A stretch of 64,000 nt of DNA from Adiantum capillus-veneris (lineage: Eukaryota > Streptophyta > Polypodiopsida > Polypodiales > Pteridaceae): positions 88,761,529 to 88,825,528 of the forward strand of contig CM043959.1 of NCBI GenBank assembly GCA_014529385.2, written 5' to 3'. Below the pieces are notes generated by a model that saw only the letters and a program-made list of their open reading frames with translations, had not been told where the DNA came from and made no database searches. The translations under genes were made by a program, and so were the position numbers. Shown one piece after another: positions 22,128-33,650 of the stretch (positions are counted from its first letter, which is position 1; every line of letters begins with the position of its first letter).

Positions 22128-23741
22128 ATGGAATTCGATGGTCTGGCCGTAAGTGAGGAAATTTGCAAATTCTCGCAGTTATTAGCGGCAAGGAAAAGGT
22201 CTGAAACGGAGTTAGCGTTGCCAATGGATACAGGCGGCGACTCGGTATTGAGACCGGTGCATGACACGGAAATGGCAGGCCCCAGCTCGCCAAAGGTATC
22301 AACCACGCAAGAGGTCAAAATTGCTCCGACCGAAAAAGTCCCCTCTGAGGAAACATGAGTGAAAATGGGCTCAAAGCAAGGGTTCAAATTTGAAGTAAAA
22401 ACCATCAAAGATAGGGTTCCTCAGGGACCAATCTATGTGAATGTAAATAAAGCGTCAAGTTCATCGGCTACTTGCAGGCCAGGTATATCGTTTGCTAGCA
22501 TACTCAAGGGGCCTATCTCGAGGGATAATGGGAAAAACTTAGCAGAAGGGATGTCAAGTGCAGGGGATATCAAAAACCTGCAGAATACAAAAGCTAGACT
22601 GCAACAAGAGCTCTTGGAAGTTAACAAAATGCTTGAGGCTGGCCCTAACAACAACAAAAGAACTTGCTCCCGTTCAGAATCCAGTGGGCTGGTAGAAGAC
22701 GGGTTGGTAGATCGAGCCTTCTCTCCTTTAAAAAAGTCCTTGCCACAGCAAGTGGAGGTTGTCGAGGCCATTACTGTAGCGATTCCACCAGCACTGATTA
22801 AAAAACAGCTAGCCAGCCAAGCTAAGATGACGCTTGTATTTGGGTTCAGTGGAAGAATCCCGAACATGTTTGAGATGATACAATGGCTGCAGGGCCCTCA
22901 AATCCTTGGTCATGGAGGAGCAGTTGAAAGTACTTCCTACCTAGCTAAAGGTTTTTGCTCAGTGAGATTCAAAGAGGCCTCCGATGTGGATAAGATCCTC
23001 GACAAACGGCCCATAGTATTTAATAGGACTACGGTGTGTGTGGTGCCTTGGTAGCCAGTGTTCGACTCAGCTGAATCTTTGCAAGCGGTTCATCCGGTCT
23101 GCGTAGAGTTTGTGGGACTGCCTAGCTGACTGTGGGATAATCGCAGGATGCTTGCTAGTCAACTGGGCACTCCCTTATTTATACCTAGTAAGAGAGGGTT
23201 TGACAGAACTTCAAACAGGGTTTGTATAGGATGGGATTCGTCTAAAACGCCACCTAAAAGCATGGTTATCAATGTCGGAGCTGGGCTTGTTACCATTCCG
23301 CTAAACTTTGGAACTTACTTTGGAGCATGTGTTAAATGCAACAACTTTGGTCACTTCGCCAAGGATTGTCCATTGAATTCTAATGGACCTACAGCTCCGG
23401 CAGTACAGGACCCCAATAAAACGGAATCCCCGATGGGAGGGCTGGAGAAGCAGGGAGACAATAATGAAGGGACAAATATAGGGAAGGATGAAGGAGGGAT
23501 GGTGTGTGAGAAAACGGATACGAAGATGCAGGAAAAGAAGGCGGAAGAATTGATTCCCATACAACGAGCTTCTGAAAGTACAAGAAATATTAATAAGATT
23601 ATTAATCCCGCTGCTACCCCCAAATTTATGACAGTTACAACGGCGACGGCTGTCCAAGTCCCTAGTCTGAAAAGAGCCAAAAGGGTGAAGGCAGTGCAAG
23701 AGACTCTAAAGTGCTACAAGTCGTCAGAACACTGGAGGTGA
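22128..23741 (+). pseudogene. LINE ORF1 protein, nucleic-acid-binding, with three in-frame stops
   Basis: One frame runs 537 codons from the ATG at 22128. Three in-frame stops interrupt it: TGA at 22356, TAG at 23052 and TGA at 23127. The middle part (about residues 220-310) resembles the DUF4283-type fold of plant LINE ORF1: MTLVFGFSGRIPNM, then STSYLAKGFCSVRFKE, then KRPIVFNRTTVCVVPW. About residue 400, CVKCNNFGHFAKDC is a perfect CX2CX4HX4C zinc knuckle. The C-terminal 130 residues are charged and low-complexity. ORF1 packages the LINE RNA. Apart from the three stops the frame is continuous, so decay is moderate. Confidence 0.8.
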
Positions 23742-23922
23742 AAGGATCTAATTCATCCACTACCCCTTCGAAAGCAGGGGGGTTCATTATCCCTTTGCAC
23801 AATCCATTTGCAAATCTGCAAGAAAAGAAATCCTTTGACTCGGAACCCCCGGATTCTCTTGAGACCAAGGAGAAGGGGGGCGGGGATGATTTGGATGCTT
23901 AAGAATTCGTTCCTCTATCCCA

Positions 23923-24390
23923 ATGAACCCTGTATTAATGATGGAGTCTCTCACTATTCAATCTTGGAACGTAAAGGGGTTGAAAACCCGGAAGAAGAGT
24001 ACCCTTTTCTGGGAGGAAATAAAAAAGGAGAAGACAGTCAACTTTTGGGCCATTCAGGAACACCATCTAGACGCCCATAGCAAGAGAAAGCACTCCAGTG
24101 TGCTGGCTGGCTCAGAAAGGTCTAAATGGCAAAGTTTGTGCAAAAAGTGGGAAATGATCGACTTATGGGATGTTGGCCCATGGAACAGCACGCTTGGATT
24201 CACCTACACAAGCCTTCAGTACGCCCGCACTGCCTCCAGACTGGACAGATGCTATTGCTGGCACCAACCTGATTGGATACCGACGCTGATGGAAATGAAG
24301 GTAGTCCCAACAACAATCCTCTCATATCACATTCCTCTGCACATTCAATTTAAGAAGAATAAAGAGGAGGAACATGCCCCAAGAGGTTAA
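23923..24390 (+). pseudogene. LINE endonuclease (APE-type) domain, internally deleted
   Basis: The N-terminal block TIQSWNVKGL (Asn of the APE fold) and the AIQEHHLD block with the catalytic Glu are present. The frame then passes quickly to WEMIDLWDVGPWN, FTYTS and SRLDRCYC, the C-terminal blocks. Roughly the middle third of a normal domain is missing. The terminal box, usually SDH, reads LSYHIP, so the catalytic Asp is Tyr. The domain nicks target DNA to prime reverse transcription; this copy cannot be active. Confidence 0.75.
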
Positions 24391-24399
24391 AAAAAACTA

Positions 24400-26630
24400 T
24401 TGGTAACAAGGGCACACCTTTTCAAAGACCCTCTTTTCAGGAATCTAGCCAAGAAAGCACTGGGTAAGCTAAAAAAAGATGTCGACCTCAACAAGCACAA
24501 TGCGTGGGACCTCTTTGCTCGGAGCATCCAGAAAGCAATCAAAACCTCGGGCCCCCGAATCAAGAAAGCTAGGGAGGATCACCTGTTGCATCTTTCAGCG
24601 GAGGTACAATTGCTTACCGCTTTAAAAGCCAACGGGCATGCTACTGAAGGCGAACAGAAACGATGTCTTGAAGCCAAATCGAACCTTGCTAATGAGTAGG
24701 TAGAAGATATAAAAAAAGGCTAGACTTCTCTCTAGGGAGATTTATCTGCAACCGGAAGCCTCCAATCAAGCTCATTTTTTAGGGCTCTAAAAATCAAGAA
24801 GAGCCGTGGCCACGTCCGCTCGCTCGATGATGAGAAAGGGACAACAATTCATAACTAGGATGAAATGGCTGGTATGATGCTGAGCTATCTCAGTCAAATT
24901 ATTGGACGGTCGGAGACCCAGTCCCAAGAAGTGGAGGAAGCCAGAGGGACCTTACTATAGAGTGTTAAAAAGGAAATTCCCCATTCAGAAGCTAATAACT
25001 TGGAACGGGCATTTTCCGAAGACGAATGTTCACTAGCATTGCAAGCCCTTGGCAAGGAAAAGTCCCCTGGGTGGGATGGGATGACGGTGCAATTCTATGC
25101 AAAATTTTGGGAAGATCTCAAGGCCCCAATCACAAGTTTGGCCAATAAAGCCATGGTCGAAGGGTCGTTGGAGACAAGTGTGAAGAGAGGGCTTATCAAG
25201 CCCATCCCAAAATAGATCTTCTTCTCTAAACTACAACATTGGCACCCTATAACGATGATGTCGGTGGCCTACAAAATTATAGCTAAAGCAGTGGCCCTCA
25301 GACTAGCCCCCTTACTAACCAAGATCAACTCCCCTCATCAACATGGTTTCATTAAAGGAAGGTCCATATATGATAACATCTTGGTAGCAATGGTGGGCAT
25401 AGAATACGCAATTGTCACAAAGCAGGAGTGCATTTTGCTGCAGTTGGACCTGTACAAGGCCTATGACAGAATAACATGGACATATATAGAAGCCATGATG
25501 GAAGCTATAGGCTTTGGTCCGTGCCTTTGTCGGATGGTTCATGTGATGGGGGCTGGAAGCCAGTCAAAGCTCCTATTTAATGGAAGAATTGTGGGCTCTT
25601 TTGAGGTTAAAAGGTCTATTAAATAGGGATGCCCTCTTGTCCCCTCTTTTTGCCATAGGATCACATCCTCTAATCACGACGCTCGAAGCTAGTGCTGAAT
25701 GCAGGGAGGTGCAAGGCCTTGTTTTACCATGAAATAGGCAACTCCTGGCAAAACCTTTTGCAGATGATTCTCTCCTCTTCTTGAAGGCGTGCCCCCAGGT
25801 CATCAGAAAAGCTTTGGAGATTGTACAAATGTTCTTGGTAGCTTCGGGGTCCTAGTGTAATATAGAGAAGTTAAGAATGATCTCCCTATCAGAAAATGAC
25901 TCATTTGATCCTTTTGTATGGTCAGGGGAGATTGTCACTAAAGGAAAGATCTTTAGACATCTGGGAGCCCCCCTGGGGGTGGATGTAACTCACAAGAAAA
26001 CATTCGAGTGGGTGCTTGAAAAAATCAAAACGAAAATGAGTAGGTGGGAGTATGCTCTTCTCCCATTCCCAAGTCGGATAAAAGTGATGAATGCCTTCAT
26101 GATTCCTTATATTGCCTTCATGATTCCTTATATTGCCTTCATGATTCGAGTGGGTGCTTGAAAAAATCAAAACGAAAATGAGTAGGTGGGAGTATGCTCT
26201 TCTCCCACTCCCAAGTCGGATAAAAGTGATGAATGCCTTCATGATTCCTTATATAGCTAAATGTCATTGGAAGGAGTTCTTAAAACGAGTAAAAACATTT
26301 TTATGGAAAAATAACACGAAATCTTCCAAGCCATGGCAATGGGCCAGTTGGGAATCGGTTGCTCGGCCGGGGAATCAAGGAGGCCTCGGGATTCTTAACC
26401 CTGTGACCCATGCAAAATCTTTTTGCGCCAAATTTGTTGTTTCCTTGGCTAGACAGGATCAAGTTTGGGCAGTTATGATCAGAGATATGATAGAAGCAGC
26501 TAAACTTGGCTTGAAGGGAGGAAAGTGGAGGGGAGTGGAGTTTCATGACAAGTTGCTTGCCCCAGCGTGGTCTACCTTAACACTGGGGGGTAGCTCAGGA
26601 GAATTGGTAAGAAAATGCAGAGTAGCATGA
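24400..26630 (+). pseudogene. LINE reverse transcriptase domain, several frame breaks
   Basis: Blocks in order: EKSPGWDGMTVQFYAKFW (25060), LIKPIPK, then YKIIAKAVALRLAP, HGFIKGRSIYDNIL, LLQLDLYKAYDRITW (first catalytic Asp), then GRIVGSFEVKRSIK followed by a TAG stop before GCPL (expected QGCPLSP). After a frameshift, KPFADDSLLFLKA carries the FADD catalytic box at about 25755. GKIFRHLGAPLGVDV and KMSRWEYALLPFPSRIKV follow, then FLWKNNTKSSKPWQW and NQGGLGILNP. Both catalytic positions survive, but at least one frameshift and several stops break the frame. Confidence 0.85.
26005..26254 (+). repeat. 142-bp tandem duplication within the LINE RT, with nested 21-bp repeats
   Basis: CGAGTGGGTGCTTGAAAAAA at 26005 recurs at 26147, offset 142 bp, and the copies match for over 100 bp with one base difference (CCCATTCCC versus CCCACTCCC). 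At the junction the block ATTGCCTTCATGATTCCTTA is present twice in tandem. 142 is not a multiple of three, so the frame is broken. Confidence 0.9.
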
Positions 26631-27674
26631 GTTTTAAAGTGGGGGGAAGAAGTCAGATACTTCAAGAACTCCATCCTACATTGGTCCCCCTGGCTCTCCA
26701 AAGTTGTAGATCCGCCACAAACTCCCTATTCGATTGAGACAGCAAGGAAGCTGAATAATAAGGGTCTGATCTGACTTCAGCACTTCTGGGACAGTGTCAA
26801 CAAGAGTTGGAAAACCATTGACCTTATGATTTCCCAGTACCAACTCAATAGCTTGGAGGTCTTGCTTGTCCACAAAGTGATGAAAGAACTTGACAATCTA
26901 GTGATGCCAATCTGGGACTCGGAGTTAGACTGGAAAGCATGGAAATGGCCAGGAAGCAGTCTCTTGTGGAAACCCCATACTAAAATCATTTATCAGACAA
27001 TGATGCAAAAGAAGAATTGGTCTAGCCCCCTTAATAAGCTATGGAAAAAGCAATGGCCTGAGGAAAGGTGGGAGCATGTAATGGAGAACACATGGAAGCC
27101 AAAGGTTCCATAGTACATGAAGGCTTTCTTATGGAAGGTTATTTGGGGTGCTCTACCGACGGGGGTGAAGATTCAGGAGAGAGGGATTCGATCAGATCGA
27201 TGCTCGGGATGCAGGTTGACTAGTGAAGATTTGGCCCACCTTTTCATGGAATGCCCAGCTATAAAAGGCCTCGCAGGGAAAGTATGCAAGTGGGTCCAGA
27301 GAACATGGAAAATTAGTTTTTTCAAGATTGACCTATGCGTTGGATGTAAAAACTCAGGTAGTCTTGCACTCCTCGTCAGCACTCAGATTGTCAGATACTT
27401 CTTCTTCCATAATGTATGGCAAACAAGGAACCGCCGGGTTTTTGAAGGAGGATTTGAGGTGGCAAGCTTCACAGAAATTATACAAGAAAGAAAAGTGCTA
27501 ATATGGGCACTCGGGCGCAAGAATCACTCAGAGGATTGGTCTAGGACTACTTGTGCCTTGTTGTCAGCCAGATGGAATACCTGGGACGAGGGCAAACCTT
27601 GGCCATTGGTAGGAGTGGCTGCCCTAACAGCCGTTGTAATTATGATTCCTAGATGTTGTCATGGCTTAACATGA
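26631..27674 (+). pseudogene. LINE ORF2 C-terminal region with zf-RVT-like domain
   Basis: The part at 26826-27113 gives a WKWPGSSLLWKPHTK region and a stop (TAG at 27111). The part at 27117-27674 reads KAFLWKVIWGALPTGVKI, then RCSGCRLTSEDLAHLFMEC, a CX2C...HX4C arrangement typical of zf-RVT at the end of plant LINE ORF2, then a helical tail. The last frame is open for 185 codons and ends at TGA 27672-27674. A LINE fragment at 18.3-18.4 kb has the same block. Confidence 0.8.
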
Positions 27675-27718
27675 GCATGACAAAACCTTGTAATTTTTTT
27701 GGGTGCTGAATATAATTC

Positions 27719-27734
27719 ACTCACAATTGTGAGT
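27719..27734 (+). other. Palindrome at the LINE 3' end
   Basis: ACTCACAATTGTGAGT is a perfect 16-bp palindrome 45 bp after the ORF2 stop. The minus-strand LINE fragment has the same element at 18096-18111 with one change. Both are preceded by TTGTAATTTTTT. It probably marks the 3' terminus and may form the stem recognised by the LINE RT. Confidence 0.6.
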
Positions 27735-28823
27735 TTGTTCCTCGTTACCCTCCCAGGCTCTAGCTGTTTGTACTCGCCTCCTTGCCCTTTGGGGTGACCC
27801 TCACTGCACTACATCCCTCGCCTAACACTTGGCCCCTAGAGGTGTGGACAAGCTCCATCTACCACTTGGATTTTCTTTTTCAAATACACAATCCTTTTCC
27901 TTTTCAATCCCGACGAGGATCTCCTAGGATTCCAGTTAATGAACACCAAAAGAATGTTCGCACCGCCTACTCATGTAACAGTGATGGGAGTTCAAGACTC
28001 CATGTGTCGCCAAATGCAAGAATTTGAACTTTGGCCTCTTTTTAAAGACAAAAAACTCATTTTTTGTTGCTACCTAGTGATGGAGCAACACTGCCATGAA
28101 GCTTGTAATGGTTGTGACAAGATCGATCGCCCTCCGACCGTAGAACTATGAGGACGAGGTTAAGGGGGAGACCACCCGATCGTCATGCTCGGCCGGCCAA
28201 TTAGATGTGGAAGGCATGCCACACACATTAGGGAATTCGGGAGGTCATTTGGAGGGCCTTATTGAGGAGAGAAAAAAGGAGGCGCATCCAATGAACAACA
28301 AGCCAATGTAACCTAGAAATAGGAAGAAATAAATCAAAAAATGCAAAAGAAAGAGAAGAAACATGAGGTAAAACCTCATTTTTACGGTGTTTAAGGTATC
28401 TATATGTGGGCCCAGGGTCTGAATGTAGTTATGGTACTGAAAGAAAGCTATGATAATGTATCATACTCCCGTCACCAAAAGCTCTTGCTCCATTAACTAA
28501 GCGTTCAAAATTGAATTTCCCTCCATTGGAAGCAAGTTCACGCTTTCTTCTACCACTCAGAAAGAGCCATGGTTTCTTCTTCTTCTTCCCGCCCTAATAG
28601 CTCTAGGGGTTGTTGTGCTCTCTCCCTAATCAGCCTCGTCATTAGTCTCCCAAGGAGGCCAAGTAGCACCATAAGCTCTATCACTATCTCAAACTCCATC
28701 AATATAGATAGTCAATGGTAACAACATACAATATGCAAAGGTTCTTGGGTTCTTAGGCAACCAAGAAGGAGGAAAAGATCCTCAACAGCAAATCTATTTC
28801 ATTCAGCATGGAAAACACGAGTG
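27735..28823. other. Intergenic stretch between LINE and gypsy element, no gene recognised
   Basis: A 70-codon plus-strand frame at 27939-28151 and others are short and motif-free. On the minus strand the part just left of 28824 should hold the end of the gypsy pol and the 3' LTR. I find a pyrimidine-rich TTCTTCTTCTTCCCGCCC at about 28578, possibly the polypurine tract on the other strand, but no copy of the LTR seen at 33651. Confidence 0.4.
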
Positions 28824-29607
28824 CTAGATTTCAAAGTGGAGGTGGGCAAGAAAAGTGTTGAGGAAGTTTTGGTACAGCATGTCTATAGTCTTAACGATCT
28901 CGAATGGTCCACAATACCTTGGGCTAAGCTTCTTATATATGCCTAGTGATAAGTTGCTTTTCTTTGGTTGGACTCTCAGAAAAACCTTATCCCCTTCTTT
29001 GAAGGTTCTTTCTGAATGGTTCTTATCTGCATAGTGCTTCTGTCTATCCTGAGCGGCCTGAATATCCTGGCGAATAGCTCTAGTCTGTGCTTCCATATCT
29101 TCTAACATCTTCCTAGATGCTTCTACCCTGATGGTTGGATCTGAGAAGTTCAATGGTGCTAAACAGTCCTGTCCATAAAGAGCTTTGAAAGGTGACATTC
29201 CAATGCTTCTATGTTCGGAAGAGTTGTAAGCATACTCCACCAAAGGTAGATATTGTAACCACTTCTTTGGTTCTTGCGAACAATAGGCTCTGAGAATGTC
29301 CTCGATGACTTGATTAACCCTTTCAGTTTTCCCATCTGACTGGGGATGATACGCTGTAATGAAAGTTAATTGTGACCCAATAGATTGGAAAAGAGAAGTT
29401 CAAAATTTTGATGTAAACTTGGCATCTCTATCACTGACGATACGCTTGGGTAGACCATGTAGCCTAAAAATCTCCTTGATGAATACCCGACTAATATCTG
29501 AAGCAGTAAAGGTTGTCTTTACGGGTGAGCATATCAACAACCACGAAAACAAAATCATACCCTCCTGTAGAAGGTAATCCTGTAACAAAATCCATACTGA
29601 TGTATTC
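28824..29607 (-). pseudogene. Integrase core and C-terminus of the chromovirus-like element
   Basis: [10 protein letters not shown] (first Asp) follows directly after the TAG. The frame then slips near 29525, where a few residues between DMLT and TFTASD appear to be missing. After the slip, [13 protein letters not shown] carries the second Asp, then a TGA at 29400-29402, then AYHPQSDGKTERVNQ with the Glu. VEYAYNSSEHRSIGMSPF and GDKVFLRVQPKK with RYCGPFEIV form the C-terminal part. The frame closes at 28824. Beyond that, no continuous frame with a chromodomain can be seen. Confidence 0.8.
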
Positions 29608-31620
29608 CTATTTCATCTGGGGTATGTCAAGAGGTTGAAGTTGCCCTGGTAACTTGATCCTTTCAGCTTTTATCCGCTGACAAGAAAGACATTGCCTCAC
29701 ATAGCGAAATATGTCTCCTTTCATTCTAGACCAAAAGTAACTCCTCCTGACAGCATGAAGAGTCTTAGCATAGCCTAGATGTCCGGATGTAGGGCTATCG
29801 TGTGCTTCATCCAGAATAGTCTTCTTTAAGGCTAGATCTATGGGTACACAGAGTCTATGTCTGTAGTAAAGACATCCTCCCATAAGAGAGTAATCTTTAG
29901 CTTCAGGCATCTTATTCTGCTGGACTAGAGATACTGTACGCTGGTATTCTGGATCTACTAAAGATGCTTCTTTGATTCTATCCCAGATAGGGTTATTTGG
30001 AATAGAGATAGCTCCGAGAAAGGATTTTCGGCTAAGACCATCTGCAACTGCATTTTCCTTCCCTGGTCTATACTTTATGTCAAGGTCATATTCCTGTAAT
30101 AGCTCTATCCATCGTCGTTGTCGCATATTGAGAATAGGTTGAGTAAAAATCCATTTTAAGCTCTTGTGGTCTGTAACCAGCTGAAACTTGCGCCCAAGAA
30201 GATAATGTCTCCATAACTTCAGCGCATGAATAACTGCTAAAAGTTCCAAATCATGAGTAGGATAATTCTTCTCATGATCTCTCAGCTTTCGCGAAGTATA
30301 CGCCACTGGTCTTCCTTCTTGAGTAAGAACTCCGCCTAGAGCAAATTTGCTAGCGTCGGTCGCTACTTCAAATTCCTTGCTGAAATCTGGAAGCTTTAAA
30401 ATAGGAGCCGAGACCAAGAACTCTTTTAGTTTAGCAAAGCTAGACTCGTGCTCGGTCTTCCATTCGATCCTCATTCCTTTCTTCAAGAGTTCCGTCAAAG
30501 GTGCAGCAATACGTGCATAGTCCTTGACAAAAATCCTGTACCATCCCGTTATTCCGAGAAATCCTCTTACTTCGATGACAGTGGATGGTTGAGGCCAATC
30601 AACGATATCCTTGACTTTGTCTGGGTCCACTGAAATCCCTTCAACCGATATGACAAATCCAAGATAGTTGACCTTTGGTGAGCAAAAAGTGCACTTGCTC
30701 TCTTTAGCGTAAAGTTGGTGCTCCCGAAGAAGATCAAGTACTTTGCGAACATGTCCTTCGTGATCTGCCTCATTCTTAGAATAGATCAAAATGTCATCAA
30801 AGAAAACCAAGACAAAATCATCCAGGTAAGGTCTGAAAATATCTTGCATAAGTCGATTGAAGCTTGCTGGAACATTTGTTAGACCAAAAGACATTACTGT
30901 GAACTCGTAGTGCCCGTACCTAGTGTTGAAAGTTGTCTTTGGAATATCTGATTCTTTGATTCTGATTTGGTAATATCCTGACCTTAGATCAATCTTTGTA
31001 AACATTTTGGCGTCGTGGAGCCTGTCCAAGAGTTCGTCAATCCTTGGAATTGGATACTTGTTCTTGACAGTTACCTGGTTTAGTCCTCGGTAATCTATGC
31101 ATAGCCTTAAGGTTCCATCCTTCTTCTTCTGAAAAAGAACTGGAGCACCCCAAGGAGAAGTACTGGGTCGAATGAATCCTTGCTCAATGAGTTGTCTAAG
31201 TTGTTCCTTGAGTTCGATGGCCTCTGGAAGTGACATCTTATAAGGTCTTTTTGAGATAGGTTCACATCCAGGGATAGTCTCAATCTCATGATCTACCTCT
31301 CTATGTGGCGGAAGATTCGTAAGGTCTTCAGGGAATACATCATCATACTCTCTCAACCAGTTTGGTCGAAGTGAGGTATCTGATTGGTCCACCTTGTTGA
31401 GTTTTACTGCATAAATTTGCTGACCCTTCCTTAGTCCCTTCAAAAGTCTATTGGCCTTAACTAGAGTAGCCCTAGGTCTCCCATTTTCCCCCTGGATTAA
31501 GGCTTCATTACCCAAGTTATCTGTAAAGGTAAAGTTCCCTTGTGCACAATGTATGTGGGCTCTATTTTGCTTTAGCCAGTCCATCCCTAGTATCCCATCA
31601 AAGAATCCTAAGGGTAGGGT
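29608..31620 (-). pseudogene. Reverse transcriptase, RNase H and integrase zinc finger of the chromovirus-like element
   Basis: About 660 codons are open from the TGA at 31621 to a TAG at 29608. ILGMDWL closes the protease. RT blocks: [59 protein letters not shown] and [11 protein letters not shown] with both catalytic Asp. RNase [47 protein letters not shown]. The integrase zinc finger is [14 protein letters not shown] with [10 protein letters not shown]. All catalytic residues I can check are intact. This is the longest intact coding stretch of a mobile element in the window. Confidence 0.9.
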
Positions 31621-32817
31621 TCAAAATTGGGCAGAAGTTGGGTGTCCCCCTAAATCAAAATCGATTTTTCCTGCAGAATGTTGAGATACTACTTCCTTGC
31701 CGTTTGCTAACTCTACAACTAGCTTGCTTGTTGGATACTTATCTAGCTTTAGCTTCCTCATGCATCGGGGTGAAAGAAATGAAAGAGTACTACCACAATC
31801 TATAAGGAAGTTAACTTGTTCACCTTTGAGAGATCCTGGCGTATGAATGACTGCGTATTGATCGCAACCATTGGGATTGTCAATTGCAGCATGTAGGGTT
31901 GCTCTCTCCACTGCTTCATCACCCACAGTTGGTTGTACCACTGCGGCATTCCCTCTGGCGGTAGCTCCACGCCCTCGCCCTCTGTTTATCCTTCCTCGTC
32001 CTCCTCTTCCATTAGCTTGGCCACACCCACGGGTATTGAAGGGTATGGCATTGGCGTTGGTTGCCTGAATGTTCCTGGGGCAATTGGATCTGTAATGTCC
32101 ATGCTCGCCGCAACCATAACACCGAACATCAAGGAACTCCATGGTTGTGGTGGTAGCCACAATAGGGCGCTGGTCATATGCTTGGTTGGCTGGTCTGTTA
32201 TTCCAAGCAGTTGTCCTTGCCCTCTTTGCCCAATGATTCCTCCTGTTCTGATTAACCTTTTGTACTTTGAGAGCTAGAGGTTTGGCCCTCAACAAGGCAT
32301 CCTGTAGTGTTGTCGGCTTGAGAGCTTCCAACCGAGTATTCAAGGGATCGATTAGTCCTTGGCAGACCCTCGCCACCTGTTGTTCCAAGGTCATCTTAGG
32401 AGCATATCTCCGAAGAGTGAAAAACTTTGCATAATATTCTTCGACAGATGAATTCAACTGCCGAAGTGAAAAGAATTCATTCATCCTCAAGGTTCTATAG
32501 GCAGGTGGTAAATAACGTCCCATTATTGTAGCTTTGATGTCTTCCCAGGATTGGGAAGATCCCTTAATATCCATGTCTCTGCAATGTTGCTTCCACCATA
32601 TCTTGGCATCGCCAGTCAAGCGGAACATTGCAAGCATGGTCTGATTTACGGGTTGGGTCCCCGCAGCTTCAAAGTAGTCATCCATGGCTTCCATCCACAC
32701 TTCCGCGTCTCTCTCGACATTTGACTCCTCGCCCTTAAATATCGAAGGTTGGGCTTGCTTAAGGAGGAGCTTCTTCTCTTGCGCTACCGAGTACAGAGCA
32801 ACAGGTGGTGCCTACAT
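31621..32817 (-). pseudogene. Gag and protease part of the chromovirus-like polyprotein
   Basis: The likely start is the ATG at 32815-32817, immediately followed by a TAG (32812-32814). The frame is then open to a TGA at 31621-31623. Gag blocks: EVWMEAMDDYFEAAG, IWWKQHCRDMD, EYYAKFFTLRRYAP. A perfect CX2CX4HX4C knuckle reads CYGCGEHGHYRSNC, followed by a Gly/Arg-rich stretch. Then FLIDCGSTLSFLSP is the retropepsin active site, with DCGS in place of the usual DSG or DTG, and VVELANGKEV the flap. The frame after the TGA is the same, so protease continues into RT. Confidence 0.85.
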
Positions 32818-33031
32818 GGGTTATACGAAATTCTTGATACCATTACTTGAATTTCAAAATAGACACGAAACTTTAATAAAATTTCAAAATTCCACTTTAT
32901 CAAGAGACAAGATTCAGAGACAAAAAAAACACTTTATTGATAAAAATTTATTACAATCGAAACCCCTCAAGGTTTAGGATAATTGATGATCAGCTTATTA
33001 CATGGCTTTATGGATTGTGTATGACATACGC

Positions 33032-33439
33032 CTAGGAGATGGTATTCACATGATGCACTACTTCGTTCGTGAAATAGTTCCCGTACTCATTCTTGAGTGG
33101 ATAATAAACTAAGATATCAAGCCGGAATTCCTCTTTTGGTACTCCAAAGGTTTTGACTCTGTTTGTTGGGATCACATTGGTGACCTTCTCCAAGAGCCAG
33201 TCGTTGAGGGTTTGATTGGTGTCGTCTGAGACATACTGGTCCAATCGTGTAGGCACCAAGTAGAATATCTCTATTACCCTCAACTCTTCTCCCCAACGTA
33301 TCTTCTTCAAATCGGTAGCCATGCATCCTAGCTTCCGAGCGTTGATGTAGTAAACCCCTCCTGGAAATGTCCAATCAAGTTGCCATCCTTTATCAATGCG
33401 AGTGGAGTGTGGCATATGAGCCTTCATTAGTATCTCCAT
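33032..33439 (-). CDS. Hypothetical ORF between primer site and gag of the chromovirus-like element
   Basis: The 135-codon frame lies about 200 bp downstream of the primer site and 215 bp before the gag start, same strand. It contains WQLDWTFPGGVYYINARKLG and RLDILVYYPLKNEYGNYF. I do not recognise a domain; there is no signal peptide or membrane segment. Placement suggests an extra ORF of the element or an N-terminal gag extension now out of frame. It may also be chance. Confidence 0.35.
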   Translation of the reverse strand: MEILMKAHMPHSTRIDKGWQLDWTFPGGVYYINARKLGCMATDLKKIRWGEELRVIEIFYLVPTRLDQYVSDDTNQTLNDWLLEKVTNVIPTNRVKTFGVPKEEFRLDILVYYPLKNEYGNYFTNEVVHHVNTIS

Positions 33440-33635
33440 GACATCTCACCTGAATTGGTAAACTGGGGATCTTCGAGCTTGCTCATAAATAAGCTCAAAC
33501 ACCTGGAATTTACGATATTCGAGCACGGGGTCTTCCTGCAACACCAATGCAAGGAATTCGGATCAACTACCTATATACTTTCAGTTCCTTATTTAAATAT
33601 TCAAATAGTACGACTTTATTTCCCAACCTAACCTA

Positions 33636-33648
33636 GGCTCTGATACCA
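33636..33648 (-). promoter_or_regulatory. Primer-binding site, initiator tRNA-Met type
   Basis: On the minus strand the sequence is TGGTATCAGAGCC, the standard plant primer site complementary to the 3' end of initiator tRNA-Met. It begins two bases inside the LTR end at 33651 and sets the element's orientation. Confidence 0.9.
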
Positions 33649-33650
33649 GG

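Larger units (their letters stand above)
22128..27734 (+). mobile_element. LINE (plant L1-like), nearly full length, inactivated
   Basis: The order is ORF1 with a zinc knuckle, then APE-type endonuclease, reverse transcriptase and a zf-RVT-like C-terminus, followed by a short 3' region ending in a palindrome. This is the standard layout of plant L1-like LINEs, about 5.6 kb. Stops occur in ORF1, the endonuclease is internally shortened and has lost a catalytic residue, and the RT part has several frame breaks and a tandem duplication. A related fragment lies in the opposite orientation at 18072-19600. Confidence 0.85.

Noticed and set aside
28150..28823. Chromodomain at the end of the minus-strand gypsy pol
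   Set aside because: Fragments such as an ATW-like block can be found in shifting frames, but no continuous region with the aromatic cage residues is visible.
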